The notes beneath the pieces are model-generated. The model was given only the letters and a program-made list of their open reading frames with translations, had not been told where the DNA came from and searched no databases. A program made the translations under genes and the position numbers. Source: an uncultured Eubacteriales bacterium (GTDB lineage: Bacteria; Bacillota; Clostridia; Oscillospirales; Acutalibacteraceae). From it: 51,924 nt of DNA. Below are positions 27,661 to 36,557 of this stretch, in pieces; position 1 is the first letter of the stretch; each line of letters opens with the position of its first letter. The stretch spans positions 1 to 51,924 of the forward strand of contig OMZU01000034.1 of assembly GCA_900315605.1 (NCBI GenBank). The letters run 5' to 3'.

Positions 27661-27770
27661 ATATGAATCATTATGTAGTTTTTTAGCCCTCTTATATTCA
27701 TAATTGAAAATTCAGACTGTGCTAAAACCAAAATGCTGTTCTATATATAGATATATAACGTTGATAATAA

Positions 27771-27833
27771 TCAATAAAAACTCAATATATAGTATGATGC
27801 GTTTTTATGAATTCTATCAAATTCTACATCCAT
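27771..27833 (-). CDS. Twenty-residue leader or truncated ORF upstream of the ATPase
   Basis: AGGGGAG and an ATG at 27833 open a reading frame of 20 residues (MDVEFDRIHKNASYYILSFY) that ends at TGA 27771. It is the only good ribosome site ahead of the ATPase. It could be a leader peptide, or the intact start of a longer ancestral N-terminus cut by frameshift. Otherwise the gap 27661-27958 is AT-rich with no gene. Confidence 0.4.
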   Translation of the reverse strand: MDVEFDRIHKNASYYILSFY

Positions 27834-27958
27834 TTTAATCTCCCCTTGTTTTTAGAAACAGTATTTTTATTATAGTAACACAAAACACTTTCGCACTACA
27901 ATGGTATAATTTTACAATGTTTAATTTGACATTTTGTGTAAATTTGCCAAATTCCGTA

Positions 27959-28012
27959 TAAAAAAGCAACGCAAGCTTTTTACCACAAAATATAGGCAAA
28001 TCACTTACGTTG
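27959..28012 (-). terminator. Terminator of the zincin-rpoD-dnaG side
   Basis: GCAACGCAAG (27966-27975) pairs with CTTACGTTGC (28003-28012), with one G-T pair and a long loop. On the minus strand CTTTTTT follows. It lies six bases past the stop at 28018. Confidence 0.6.
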
Positions 28013-28017
28013 CGATA

Positions 28018-28395
28018 TTATTTATTATTATGATGAGTTTTTAAATAATTTGTTATCTGCTCGTCGTCCCAGAATTCGAGGTCGTCGCAGCCTGCAAGGT
28101 ACTCGTTGTGGTGACGAACCTCGTGGTGCAAGATCCTGACGAGCTGCTTGTACAACGCCTCGCGGCTAAGACCGCCGTAGACCCGGGCGATCGAGCCGTA
28201 ATACAGCACGATCGCGTTGCCGAGCGAATTTCTTATGTATTCTCCGAGAATGAACAAATCGTTGTTCAGCGACTGCGGATGCAGCTTTGCCTGCGGAAGC
28301 AGCGAAATGCCGCCGTTGAGCTCTCTGTAAAGCTCATATGGCATATCGTCGGCGATCTCGTCGAGCATTTGAGCACATTCTTCAAAATCAACCAT
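28018..28395 (-). CDS. Metallopeptidase-family (zincin-like) protein
   Basis: This 125-residue protein has the zinc motif HHEVRHH (HExxH) near residue 90 inside a RILHHEVRHHNEYL helix, followed by an acidic tail. This matches the short zincin-like metallopeptidase family (PF06262 type). Its substrate is unknown. It starts three bases beyond the rpoD stop and is probably co-transcribed with dnaG-rpoD. Confidence 0.8.
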   Translation of the reverse strand: MVDFEECAQMLDEIADDMPYELYRELNGGISLLPQAKLHPQSLNNDLFILGEYIRNSLGNAIVLYYGSIARVYGGLSREALYKQLVRILHHEVRHHNEYLAGCDDLEFWDDEQITNYLKTHHNNK

Positions 28396-28398
28396 AGC

Positions 28399-29496
28399 TT
28401 AATAATCCAAATAATCCTTGAGTTTTCTGCTTCTTGACGGGTGGCGGAGCTTGCGCAGAGCCTTTGCCTCGATCTGGCGGATACGCTCTCTGGTTACATT
28501 AAACTCCTTGCCGACCTCCTCAAGCGTTCTGCTTCTGCCGTCCTCAAGTCCGAAACGGAGCCTGAGAACCTTTGCCTCACGCGGAGTGAGGGTTGAGAGC
28601 ACGTCCGAAAGCTGCTCTCTGAGCATGGTGTGAGAAGCCGCGTCAGCCGGAGCAGGAGCGTCGTTGTCGGGGATAAAATCTCCGAGGTGGCTGTCCTCTT
28701 CCTCGCCGATCGGGGTCTCAAGCGACACAGGCTCCTGAGCAACTCGCATGATTTCTCTTACCTTGTCAACGGGCATATCGATTTCCTCTGCGATCTCGTC
28801 GGGAGAGGGCTCGTGGCCGTTTTGGTGAAGAAGCTGGCTTTGAACCTTTTTTACCTTGTTGATAGTTTCTACCATATGGACCGGTATCCTGATAGTACGA
28901 GCCTGGTCTGCGATCGCCCTTGTGATCGCCTGACGGATCCACCATGTTGCATAGGTCGAGAACTTGAAGCCCTTGGTATAGTCAAATTTTTCGACCGCCT
29001 TGATAAGTCCGAGGTTGCCCTCCTGGATCAAGTCCAAAAACTGCATACCTCTTCCCAGATAACGCTTGGCAATGCTGACAACAAGTCTGAGGTTTGCCTC
29101 GGAAAGTCTCTGTTTTGCGGCAACGTCTCCGTCGGAAATTCTTATGGCAAGCTCAATTTCTTCCTCTGAGCTGAGCAGAGGAACACGTCCGATCTCCTTT
29201 AGATACACCTTAACGGGGTCGTCGATAGTAAGCCCCGAATCCGAAGCGATCGGCACTCCGTCGGCGTCCTTGTTTTCAACCAAATCAAGGTCAAGGTCGT
29301 CGATCTTGATATCTCCCATATCCTCAACGATCTCAATGCCCTGAGCCTCGATCGTATCATACAGCTTTTCAAGCTTTTCAGGGTCAAAATCAAGCTCACC
29401 TATCGCGTCAAGAATATCTTGGTTTGTAAGCGATCCTTTTTGCTTGCCAAGCTCAATCAGCTCTCTGATAACTGCTTTTTTGTCCTGTGTTGCCAT
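28399..29496 (-). CDS. rpoD: Primary RNA polymerase sigma factor
   Basis: This 365-residue protein shows all hallmarks of SigA/RpoD. Region 1.1 (1-80) is present; region 1.2 is [16 protein letters not shown]; regions 2.1-2.4 include [20 protein letters not shown] and [19 protein letters not shown]; region 3 follows; region 4.2 includes [19 protein letters not shown]. It directs housekeeping transcription at TTGACA/TATAAT promoters like those noted in this window. AAAGGA precedes the ATG, and it lies 18 bases after dnaG, the usual Firmicute order. Confidence 0.97.
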   Translation of the reverse strand: MATQDKKAVIRELIELGKQKGSLTNQDILDAIGELDFDPEKLEKLYDTIEAQGIEIVEDMGDIKIDDLDLDLVENKDADGVPIASDSGLTIDDPVKVYLKEIGRVPLLSSEEEIELAIRISDGDVAAKQRLSEANLRLVVSIAKRYLGRGMQFLDLIQEGNLGLIKAVEKFDYTKGFKFSTYATWWIRQAITRAIADQARTIRIPVHMVETINKVKKVQSQLLHQNGHEPSPDEIAEEIDMPVDKVREIMRVAQEPVSLETPIGEEEDSHLGDFIPDNDAPAPADAASHTMLREQLSDVLSTLTPREAKVLRLRFGLEDGRSRTLEEVGKEFNVTRERIRQIEAKALRKLRHPSRSRKLKDYLDY

Positions 29497-29514
29497 TTTG
29501 AAATTCCTTTCTGA

Positions 29515-31281
29515 CTATTGCCTGTTCATTCTTATTGTTTTGAGGTAGTCGCTCAGTGCCTCGGGCGACATCGAAGCGATCTCGTCCTTAGACAGCTTGC
29601 GGCTTTCCTCGCTGATAACCTTTATGTATTCTCTCATTGTGCTTTCCGTCGCCGCGACCGACGACATTCTCGACTGGAGCTGATACAGCTTTGACACCTC
29701 GTCCGAAGAAAAATCAGCCGCTATGTTGGTTGTAGGCTCCAAGCCGTTTTGGATACGCTCCGAAAAGTATTCATAAAACTTGCGCATAAGAGAATTTTTG
29801 AACTGCTCGGGTTTTATTTCTTTTTGGATCTCCGAACAAGAGTCCGGATTGTTTATAAGATAAATCACCAACGCTTCCTCGGCGGAGGAACTGCGCGGTT
29901 TTTTGTAGTGATCTGAATTGATTTTGTCGTTTCGTCCGCTGATCTCGCTTTGAAGCTTGCGGTTTTCCTGCTTTCTGTTTTCTCTGGACCTTGACCTGTC
30001 AAGCTTTTCCAGCTGCTTGGCAAAGGCTCCCTTGTCAAGCTCAAATTCCTTGCAGAGCCTTGAAGCATAGACGTCGCGCTCGATCGGGCTGTCTATCGCC
30101 GCAATGATTTTTGAAGCCTCTTCCAGATATCCGACCCTGCCCTCAGGCAAGTCGGTATTATAGCTCTGTTTTAGCTTTTGCAGACGGTATTCAACATCGT
30201 TTCCGCTTTTTTCGATCAAGGCACTGAACGCCGCCGGTCCGTCCGCTCCCTTTGAGCGAATAAACTCGTCGGGGTCCTTTCCGTTCGGAATAGTCAGCAC
30301 TCTGACATTAAGCCCTGCCCTTCTGAGGATCGGGATAGCGCGCGAGGTCGCTCTCTGCCCTGCCTCGTCGGAGTCGTAGCACAAAATCACCTCGTCGGCG
30401 TAACGCTTCATAAGCATTGCCTGCTCTGCGGTCAGCGCGGTGCCCAGGGTCGCAACGGCGTTGGTGATCCCTGCCTGGCAAACAGCGATAACGTCCATAT
30501 AGCCCTCGCAGAGGATCAGGGTGCGCGTGCCGGCATTTTTGGCATTGTTGAGCGAAAAAAGATTCGCGCTTTTTTTGAACACCGGAGTGTCCGAGGTGTT
30601 GAGGTATTTTGGCTTTTCGTCGGTCAAAATTCGTCCGCCAAAGGCGATAACATTGCCGCGCAGGTCGATTATCGGGAACATCACGCGGCTTGTGAAGCGA
30701 TCATAGATCCCGTTGCCGTCCTTGCGCCTGACGGCAAGATTTGCCGCAACAAGCTCGGCTTCGGTAAAATCCTTTGACCTTAGGTGGCTGCAAAGCGAGG
30801 TCCATTTGTCGTCGGCGTAGCCCAAGCCAAAATGCCGGATCGTCCTGTCGCTGAGGGCGCGCGAGTAAAAATACTCGAGTCCTGCTCTGCCGCCCGGGGA
30901 ATACAGCGCGGAATAGTAGTACCTTGCCGCCTCGCGGTTGGCCTCATAGACCCTCATTCTCAGGCGGCTCATGCTGTCGTCAAAGCCTCCCTCGGGAACA
31001 TCGAGCCCGACTCTCTGCGCCAAAAAACGCACTGCCTCGACATAGTCAAGGTTTTCCTGCTTCATAATAAAGGCGATAACGTCGCCGCCGGTCTCGCAGC
31101 CAAAGCAGAAAAACGAGCCGCTTTCGGGGTAGACCGTAAAGGAGGGTGTTTTTTCTCCGTGGAACGGACAAAGTCCGACCATATTTCTGCCGCGCCTCTT
31201 CAGGCTGACATACGACGAAACCACGTCGGAAATATCATTTCTCAGCTTTAGCTCCTGCATAAAGCTCTCGGGAAACGGCAT
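29515..31281 (-). CDS. dnaG: DNA primase
   Basis: This 588-residue primase lays RNA primers at the replication fork. The N-terminal CHC2 zinc finger is complete (CPFHGEKTPSFTVYPESGSF then CFGC). The Toprim domain carries the acidic motifs EGYMDVIA and YDSDEAG. The C-terminal third is helical and would bind DnaB helicase. GGAGGAGGGG precedes the ATG at 31281. Co-location with rpoD is typical. Confidence 0.97.
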   Translation of the reverse strand: MPFPESFMQELKLRNDISDVVSSYVSLKRRGRNMVGLCPFHGEKTPSFTVYPESGSFFCFGCETGGDVIAFIMKQENLDYVEAVRFLAQRVGLDVPEGGFDDSMSRLRMRVYEANREAARYYYSALYSPGGRAGLEYFYSRALSDRTIRHFGLGYADDKWTSLCSHLRSKDFTEAELVAANLAVRRKDGNGIYDRFTSRVMFPIIDLRGNVIAFGGRILTDEKPKYLNTSDTPVFKKSANLFSLNNAKNAGTRTLILCEGYMDVIAVCQAGITNAVATLGTALTAEQAMLMKRYADEVILCYDSDEAGQRATSRAIPILRRAGLNVRVLTIPNGKDPDEFIRSKGADGPAAFSALIEKSGNDVEYRLQKLKQSYNTDLPEGRVGYLEEASKIIAAIDSPIERDVYASRLCKEFELDKGAFAKQLEKLDRSRSRENRKQENRKLQSEISGRNDKINSDHYKKPRSSSAEEALVIYLINNPDSCSEIQKEIKPEQFKNSLMRKFYEYFSERIQNGLEPTTNIAADFSSDEVSKLYQLQSRMSSVAATESTMREYIKVISEESRKLSKDEIASMSPEALSDYLKTIRMNRQ

Positions 31282-31371
31282 TTTACCCCTCCTCCCATTC
31301 TCTACTTATAAATACGCAAAAAATGCGTTATCTCCTCTGTTTATTCTAAAAATTTCTTGATTCGTATTTAT

Positions 31372-31388
31372 TTTTAGAGGTGCCCTTA
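31372..31388. repeat. Dispersed repeat, family B
   Basis: TTTTAGAGGTGCCCTTA lies between dnaG and the YigZ gene. Related copies are at 33432-33457, 40284-40298 and 51830-51847. Confidence 0.5.
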
Positions 31389-32018
31389 AATTATTTCGGT
31401 GCAAAAATACTCCTCGCCGTGCTCCTCGGCGCATATTTCGCCGGAGGTCGCGTCGGCAAGCTGCTTGTTGAGCTTTGGCAAAAGCTCCGGTTGGATATGG
31501 AATTTTATCAGCACGTCGCCCTCAAAAACCGTGTCGTCAACCGCCGCGCCAAGCTCTGCGATAAGCGAATTGACCTTGCCGTACTGGTTGTAGCTGCACC
31601 TTGCGCTGCAAATCAAACAGCTTTGCATAAGCACGACCTGTCCGGCTTCGAGCGCGGTTTTTGCTCCCTGGGAATAGGCGCGGACAAGTCCGCCCGTTCC
31701 GAGGAGCACACCGCCGAAATAGCGCGTGACCACAACGCAAACGTCGTAAACCTCGTTTTTGAGAATAACGTCAAGCACCGGCATTCCGGCAGTTCCCGAC
31801 GGCTCGCCGTCGTCGCTGTAACGCTTGATATTGCCCTCTCTGAGCGAATAGGCATAGACGTTGTGGGTGGCGTTCCAGTGCTCGGAACGCTTTTGGTTTA
31901 TAAAGTCAACCGCCTCGCTCTCGGTTTTGACGGGCTTGCAGTAGCCGATAAAGCGCGAGCGTTTTTCAACAAACTCTCCGCTTGCTTCCTGCCTGACGGT
32001 TTTGTAGTCCTTTGACAT
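31386..32018 (-). CDS. YigZ/IMPACT-family protein
   Basis: This 210-residue protein has the N-terminal UPF0029/IMPACT fold: FVEKRSRFIGYCKPV, then RYSDDGEPSGTAGMPVLDVI and VVVTRYFGGVLLGTGGLVRAYS. A C-terminal ferredoxin-like domain (DUF1949 type) follows. Bacterial members are suggested to act in translation or RNA binding, but the function is not settled. The ATG at 32018 follows GAGG. It lies next to rpmE. Confidence 0.9.
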   Translation of the reverse strand: MSKDYKTVRQEASGEFVEKRSRFIGYCKPVKTESEAVDFINQKRSEHWNATHNVYAYSLREGNIKRYSDDGEPSGTAGMPVLDVILKNEVYDVCVVVTRYFGGVLLGTGGLVRAYSQGAKTALEAGQVVLMQSCLICSARCSYNQYGKVNSLIAELGAAVDDTVFEGDVLIKFHIQPELLPKLNKQLADATSGEICAEEHGEEYFCTEII

Positions 32019-32084
32019 AATTATCCTCTGTGATATGAAACAAGGCGACACAGATGTGCCGCCTTAAAATGCTCTTTAATAAGA

Positions 32085-32288
32085 TTACTTACTAATGTTG
32101 AAACGCTTTTTGAATCTGTCAACACGTCCGCCTGTATCAACCAATTTCTGCTTTCCTGTGAAGAATGGGTGGCACTTTGAACAAATTTCAACACGAATAT
32201 CTTTTTTCGTTGAACCTGTCTCGATAACATTACCGCAAGCACAAGTAATCGTAGTCTGCTCATATTTGGGATGGATATTCTCTTTCAT
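32085..32288 (-). CDS. rpmE: Ribosomal protein L31, zinc-binding type
   Basis: This 67-residue protein of the large subunit has CACGN and [15 protein letters not shown], giving the C-x-C and C-x-x-C zinc ligands of the C+ form. [11 protein letters not shown] closes it. AGGTGAGA precedes the ATG at 32288, and a consensus promoter lies upstream. Zinc-binding L31 can be replaced by a non-zinc form under zinc limitation in related bacteria. Confidence 0.96.
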   Translation of the reverse strand: MKENIHPKYEQTTITCACGNVIETGSTKKDIRVEICSKCHPFFTGKQKLVDTGGRVDRFKKRFNISK

Positions 32289-32327
32289 TATTCTCACCTA
32301 CCTGACTTTACACAATTAACAAAAGAT

Positions 32328-32356
32328 ATTATACTACATTCGGTTACAAATTGCAA
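32328..32356 (-). promoter_or_regulatory. Promoter of rpmE
   Basis: On the minus strand TTGCAA and TATAAT are 17 bases apart, 40 bases upstream of the ATG. Confidence 0.75.
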
Positions 32357-32428
32357 GTATTTTTTTAATTTTTTTGATTTATTTTTGAAATCAATAATCA
32401 ATTGCCCAAAACCTGCATTTTCCGACGC

Positions 32429-33205
32429 TCAGACCGCCGCGCCCTGAGCCGATAGATATTCCTCATATTCCTCAAGACACATTCCAAAGGATCTCAGCTT
32501 TACTGCGTGCTCCTTTGAAACGTAGCGGTACAGCGAGCGGCTGGGTTTGATTTTGGTTATATCCTCTTTTTCTTCGGTATAGCGGCGCACAAAGCCGTAT
32601 TTTACGCAATCGCGCTCCAAAAAAACCGCAGCACTGTCGTCGCTTATGTCAAACTCGACAAGCAGCCCGGTCTGCGCCTCGCTTTCGCCTGCGCCGGGAA
32701 CAAGCTTTGCGGCTTCCGCCTGAGCGCGCACCTCGGAAAAATCCGGGAGCCTTCTGAATTCTTCAAGCTTTGCCTGAAAGAGTGCGCCCTGCTCCTCATA
32801 TGAAACGTAGCCCGAAACAAGCCTTAGTTCGATCCCGCTTTGTTCGGCAGCTTCGAGCATTTCGCCAAGGGCGTCTGCCATATCACTGCAAACCTTCACC
32901 CCGTCTTTCTCGGTCAGCTCCGGAACATAGTCGCTTTTGAGCGGGTTGGAGCGGTTAACGACCCTGAGAAGCATTTTGTTTTGAGCCGGGGCTTCGTTTT
33001 CTGCTTCGCTTTTGCTGTCGGGACGAAAAAAATAAACCGCCGCGAAAGCCACTGCAAAAACCAAAACGAGAGCTGCGCCGCCGATGACCGCCGCTTTTTT
33101 TCTGCCGGTTCCGATCGGAACTATCCTTCCTGTTTCGGCAGCGACGACCGCCTGCCTTCTGCGCCTTTTTGAGCTTTTGTAGCGTCTCTTTTCTTCGTTC
33201 GTCAA
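32429..33205 (-). CDS. VanY-like D,D-carboxypeptidase fold lacking zinc ligands
   Basis: The 258-residue product has a basic cytoplasmic N-terminus (RRYKSSKRRRRQ), one membrane helix (AAVIGGAALVLVFAVAFAAV) and an extracellular VanY-type domain: LRLVSGYVSYEEQGALF, GFVRRYTEEKEDIT and a MCLEEYEEYL end. The active VanY motif SxHxxGxAxD reads SEAQTGLLVEFD here, so the His is Ala, and the later EPWHYRYV reads SRSLYRYV, so its Glu and His are lost too. It should not bind catalytic zinc and is probably a binding or regulatory relative. The TTG at 33205 has GGGAGGA upstream; the ATG at 33253 lacks one. Confidence 0.75.
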   Translation of the reverse strand: MTNEEKRRYKSSKRRRRQAVVAAETGRIVPIGTGRKKAAVIGGAALVLVFAVAFAAVYFFRPDSKSEAENEAPAQNKMLLRVVNRSNPLKSDYVPELTEKDGVKVCSDMADALGEMLEAAEQSGIELRLVSGYVSYEEQGALFQAKLEEFRRLPDFSEVRAQAEAAKLVPGAGESEAQTGLLVEFDISDDSAAVFLERDCVKYGFVRRYTEEKEDITKIKPSRSLYRYVSKEHAVKLRSFGMCLEEYEEYLSAQGAAV

Positions 33206-33336
33206 GCGGCTTCCTCCCACGTCGTAAGTTGTTTTCACTTTATATAATATCATCTTATAAGATAGATTTCAATACTTATATTATTGTATAATATGCATGA
33301 ATTAACTACGCAATCCGATTTTTGACATAAAACTCC

Positions 33337-33365
33337 TTGAACTGAGCAATTAATTATAATATAAT
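33337..33365 (+). promoter_or_regulatory. Promoter of the helical dockerin gene
   Basis: TTGAAC and TATAAT are 17 bases apart. The implied leader of about 110 bases contains a family B repeat at 33432-33457. Confidence 0.65.
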
Positions 33366-33431
33366 AAAAGATGTACTAAGGGAAGTTTAATCAATTTTGT
33401 CGGTCGTTGTTATGCAAAAGCCGACATAAGA

Positions 33432-33457
33432 GCACCTCTAAAAATTCGTAGGTGCCC
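33432..33457. repeat. Dispersed repeat, family B, inverted pair in a 5' leader
   Basis: GCACCTCTAAAAATTC is followed by AGGTGCCC, so the two form a small hairpin just ahead of the ribosome site of the next gene. The core is shared with copies at 31372, 40284 and 51830. Confidence 0.5.
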
Positions 33458-33483
33458 GTAAAATAAATTCAGGAGTGATCAAT

Positions 33484-36384
33484 TTGAAAAGAATCTTATG
33501 CGCAATCCTCGCGGGCGTGATCGTATCCACGTCCGCAGTTTCCGTCAGCGCGGCACAGCTGCCTGCAACGGAAATAACTTCATCAGTAGGCACATACTCA
33601 GCTCCGATCTCGGACGAAAACACGGAAAGAATGCTTCTTTCAAACTATCTTCAGCAAACCATTCAGCAGCAGTATCCCGGCTCGCGTTACGACATCAAAA
33701 AAATGTTTCGCTATGATTTGGCGAACAAGTACGCAACAGAGCTTCTTGAATCCGACGCTTCCGCACAAGAGCTTCACATGGCAAGGCTCATGCTGAAAAA
33801 CGCCTTTGAGGGTCTTGAAGGCTTTAAGGGCGACCTTAACGCTCTGGGAAATATCAAGGATCAGTACGAAGAGTTTATTCAGCGCGACAGCATCAAAAAC
33901 AAAAGCAACTACGAGGAATATGAGACTCTGGAAACCGATATTTACGCAACCTATTATTTTCCCGAATCAGAGGATTATATTGAAGAACTTATTTATCACA
34001 TCACCGATGTTATGAATGGTGAAGCTGAGCCGCTGGATTTTTATGAACAACAGCGCAGCAACCTTAGATCGCTTATCAACTATATAAGCGACGAGTATGA
34101 TCCAACCTGCAACTGCACCGCCGAAAGCAGCGCGAACTTTTCAACCGCTTTTACCATGGCATGTGAGCGAGTTGGCCAGCCCAACCCCACACCGGGTGAA
34201 AGCTATTATTACGGCTCGGCATACTACTTCTATTTAGCAAATTACGCGCTTTCTGTTGCGTTTGACGAGCTTGAACCATCATTCAGCAACGGTTGCCTCG
34301 GCTCCCTGCTGACGCAGCTTCAAAATTATATAAACACACTCTCGGCTCAGGGCAGCAGCGAAAAGCTTTCCGACGCAAGACAGGTTTATTCCTATGCTCA
34401 AAACATCTATAATAACTCAAAAAGTATTCTTCTGACAAACGAGGCTGAGGGCGAGATCAGCAAGGTGCTCTCCGGATCCGAGCTGACTATACAGGAAGCA
34501 AAAGCCGAATTGCAGGAAGCACTTGACTATGTTGATGATAATTTGCCGATCGGCGGAGCTTGGACTACGGCTTCGTTCAACAGATTTTCCGAAGCAAAGT
34601 CGGCTGCAAGCTCTCTTCTTAGTGACAGCAATGCCACCGTGTCTGAGCTTGTTGAAGCAAAAGACGAGCTGCTCGATTCCTTTAACTCTCTTGAAACGTT
34701 CGGCGGCGACAAAGAGACCCTGTGGAATCTGTTGGAGGAGCTGTCTGCCTACATAAACTCAATCGAAAGCTCAGACCCCGACAGCTGCGAGCGTTACAGA
34801 GTCCTTTATAATCATGTGCTTCCGGATTACTATTACGCAGGCGACCAGGAAACGATCGATTACTGGGCGGCGCGTCTGCAAAGAGTTCTTAATCAGGGCG
34901 AGGAGCCGCTCAAGGATCACGATGCTTTGAGACAGCAGCTTATTCAGAAAATCGACGAATGCAACCAGGCTATCAAGGATCGCGGCAAAAACTACACAAA
35001 CGACTCCTGGGACAACTACAAAAATGCGGTAAGATGGGCAAATATGGATATTGAAAATATCCTCAGCAAGATGGATCAGCTGTCCGGAGATATCAACAGT
35101 GTTCAGGCGGCGTTCGACGCGCTTGTTGTAAAGTCCACCGACAGGACCTTCCTCAAAGCCCTGATGAACGACCTTCTTGCCGAAAGAAAAAATGAAACCA
35201 AGGGAAGCGCGAAATACAAGGAGCTGACAGACCTTTATAACGAAGCTAACAATGTATATAAAAACGAACACTCTCAAAAAGAATTTGACGAGATGTCTCA
35301 GAGGATCGACGACTATCACGGAATCACCCGCGAGGACGCCAAGAACATGCTCCAGCAGTCATACGACTATGTTATGAGCAACTGGCCGTCGGAGGAGAAC
35401 GGTCCCTACACCGAGTCATCCATGAACAACCTCATCAAATACAAGGAATCGGCGGAACGTCAGCTCAAAAGCACGACCACCACTCAGATAGCAATGCGCA
35501 AAACTCAGTTCAGACTTATGAACGCATTCAGAAATATCCAGATCGTGGTAGGCGACAAAACCCAGCTCAGAGAGCTTACAAATCAGCTCTACGATTACAA
35601 GGAATTTGAGCCTGTAAAAACCGGCAGCAGATACGGCTCTCTCAGCAGTCTTTATGAAGAAGCCGAGACCGTGCTTGCAAACGCAAGATTGCAGGAGGAT
35701 ATCGATGCAATGACCGCCAGAGTAAGCGAAGCGATCACCCCGACCCACGAGCTCGGAAGTATTGAGATCGCAGAAGCCTTGGACTACGTTGACAGATTTT
35801 ATCCCGTGGGCAGCTGCTTTACAACAGAATCTCTTGACAGACTCTCAAATGCAAAATACGCCGCTCAGCACATTGGCAGCAACGCCACCGGTGAGGAATG
35901 CCGCGAAATCAGAGACGAGCTTATCGCCGCTTTCAATGGACTTACCGTGTTCACAGGCGACAAAGAGCAGCTTTGGGAGCTTATGTGCGAAATCGAAAAC
36001 GAGTTGGATACTCTTGACGAGAACAGTCAAAGATATAAAACTCTTCACGACGCCTACAACCGCGCTCTTCCGGTATACTATTACGCAGGCGACCAGCAGG
36101 AGATCAACGAAATGATTGCCGAGCTTACAGGTATTCTTTACAATACCGGCGCACCGGGACAGAGCAGGATCAAGAGGGGCGACGCAGACGGAGACAACGA
36201 GGTTTCGATCAGCGACGTTACCGAGATCCAGAAACACCTCTGCTCACTCGGCACGCTCAAAGCAAATGGGATCAAAGCTGCCGACGTTGACGGCGACGAA
36301 AGCGTTACGATCCAGGACGCGACCCTGATCCAGTATTACCTTGCCTTTTTAGGCGACGGAAACAGCATCGGCGAATATTTTTAG
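33484..36384 (+). CDS. Large secreted helical-repeat protein with C-terminal dockerin
   Basis: This 966-residue exported protein starts at a TTG at 33484, eight bases after AGGAG; the GTG at 33475 overlaps that site. The signal peptide is MKRILCAILAGVIVSTSAVSVSA. The body is mostly helical with FIVAR-like modules. Two related modules lie near residues 340-470 and 760-885 (ALDYVDDNLPIGGAWTTASF and ALDYVDRFYPVGSCFTTESL; both include VLPDYYYAGDQ-like YYYAGDQ). A degenerate copy lies near 615-755. A type I dockerin spans about 898-953 (GDADGDNEVSISDVTEIQ, ADVDGDESVTIQDATLIQ). No catalytic motif is seen. It likely extends or anchors amylosome components, or binds a glycan; this is inferred. Confidence 0.85.
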   Translation: MKRILCAILAGVIVSTSAVSVSAAQLPATEITSSVGTYSAPISDENTERMLLSNYLQQTIQQQYPGSRYDIKKMFRYDLANKYATELLESDASAQELHMARLMLKNAFEGLEGFKGDLNALGNIKDQYEEFIQRDSIKNKSNYEEYETLETDIYATYYFPESEDYIEELIYHITDVMNGEAEPLDFYEQQRSNLRSLINYISDEYDPTCNCTAESSANFSTAFTMACERVGQPNPTPGESYYYGSAYYFYLANYALSVAFDELEPSFSNGCLGSLLTQLQNYINTLSAQGSSEKLSDARQVYSYAQNIYNNSKSILLTNEAEGEISKVLSGSELTIQEAKAELQEALDYVDDNLPIGGAWTTASFNRFSEAKSAASSLLSDSNATVSELVEAKDELLDSFNSLETFGGDKETLWNLLEELSAYINSIESSDPDSCERYRVLYNHVLPDYYYAGDQETIDYWAARLQRVLNQGEEPLKDHDALRQQLIQKIDECNQAIKDRGKNYTNDSWDNYKNAVRWANMDIENILSKMDQLSGDINSVQAAFDALVVKSTDRTFLKALMNDLLAERKNETKGSAKYKELTDLYNEANNVYKNEHSQKEFDEMSQRIDDYHGITREDAKNMLQQSYDYVMSNWPSEENGPYTESSMNNLIKYKESAERQLKSTTTTQIAMRKTQFRLMNAFRNIQIVVGDKTQLRELTNQLYDYKEFEPVKTGSRYGSLSSLYEEAETVLANARLQEDIDAMTARVSEAITPTHELGSIEIAEALDYVDRFYPVGSCFTTESLDRLSNAKYAAQHIGSNATGEECREIRDELIAAFNGLTVFTGDKEQLWELMCEIENELDTLDENSQRYKTLHDAYNRALPVYYYAGDQQEINEMIAELTGILYNTGAPGQSRIKRGDADGDNEVSISDVTEIQKHLCSLGTLKANGIKAADVDGDESVTIQDATLIQYYLAFLGDGNSIGEYF

Positions 36385-36479
36385 TGCCGGTGGGCACTCT
36401 CGCCCGCCTATCCAAACTACACTGATAACAATAACCACGTTCAACGGTGGGATACGCAGTTTCCTATAAATTAAAATAC

Positions 36480-36514
36480 GAGGCAATCTCAGCCAAGAGA
36501 TTGCCTCATTTTTA
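36480..36514. terminator. Strong bidirectional terminator
   Basis: A perfect 11-base stem, GAGGCAATCTC and GAGATTGCCTC, with a six-base loop is flanked by T-rich and A-rich tracts. It lies between convergent genes ending at 36384 (+) and 36558 (-). Confidence 0.85.
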
Positions 36515-36557
36515 TGTTGAATTTTAAATTTCAACTGAGTTCCGTTTGTTTATCAAA

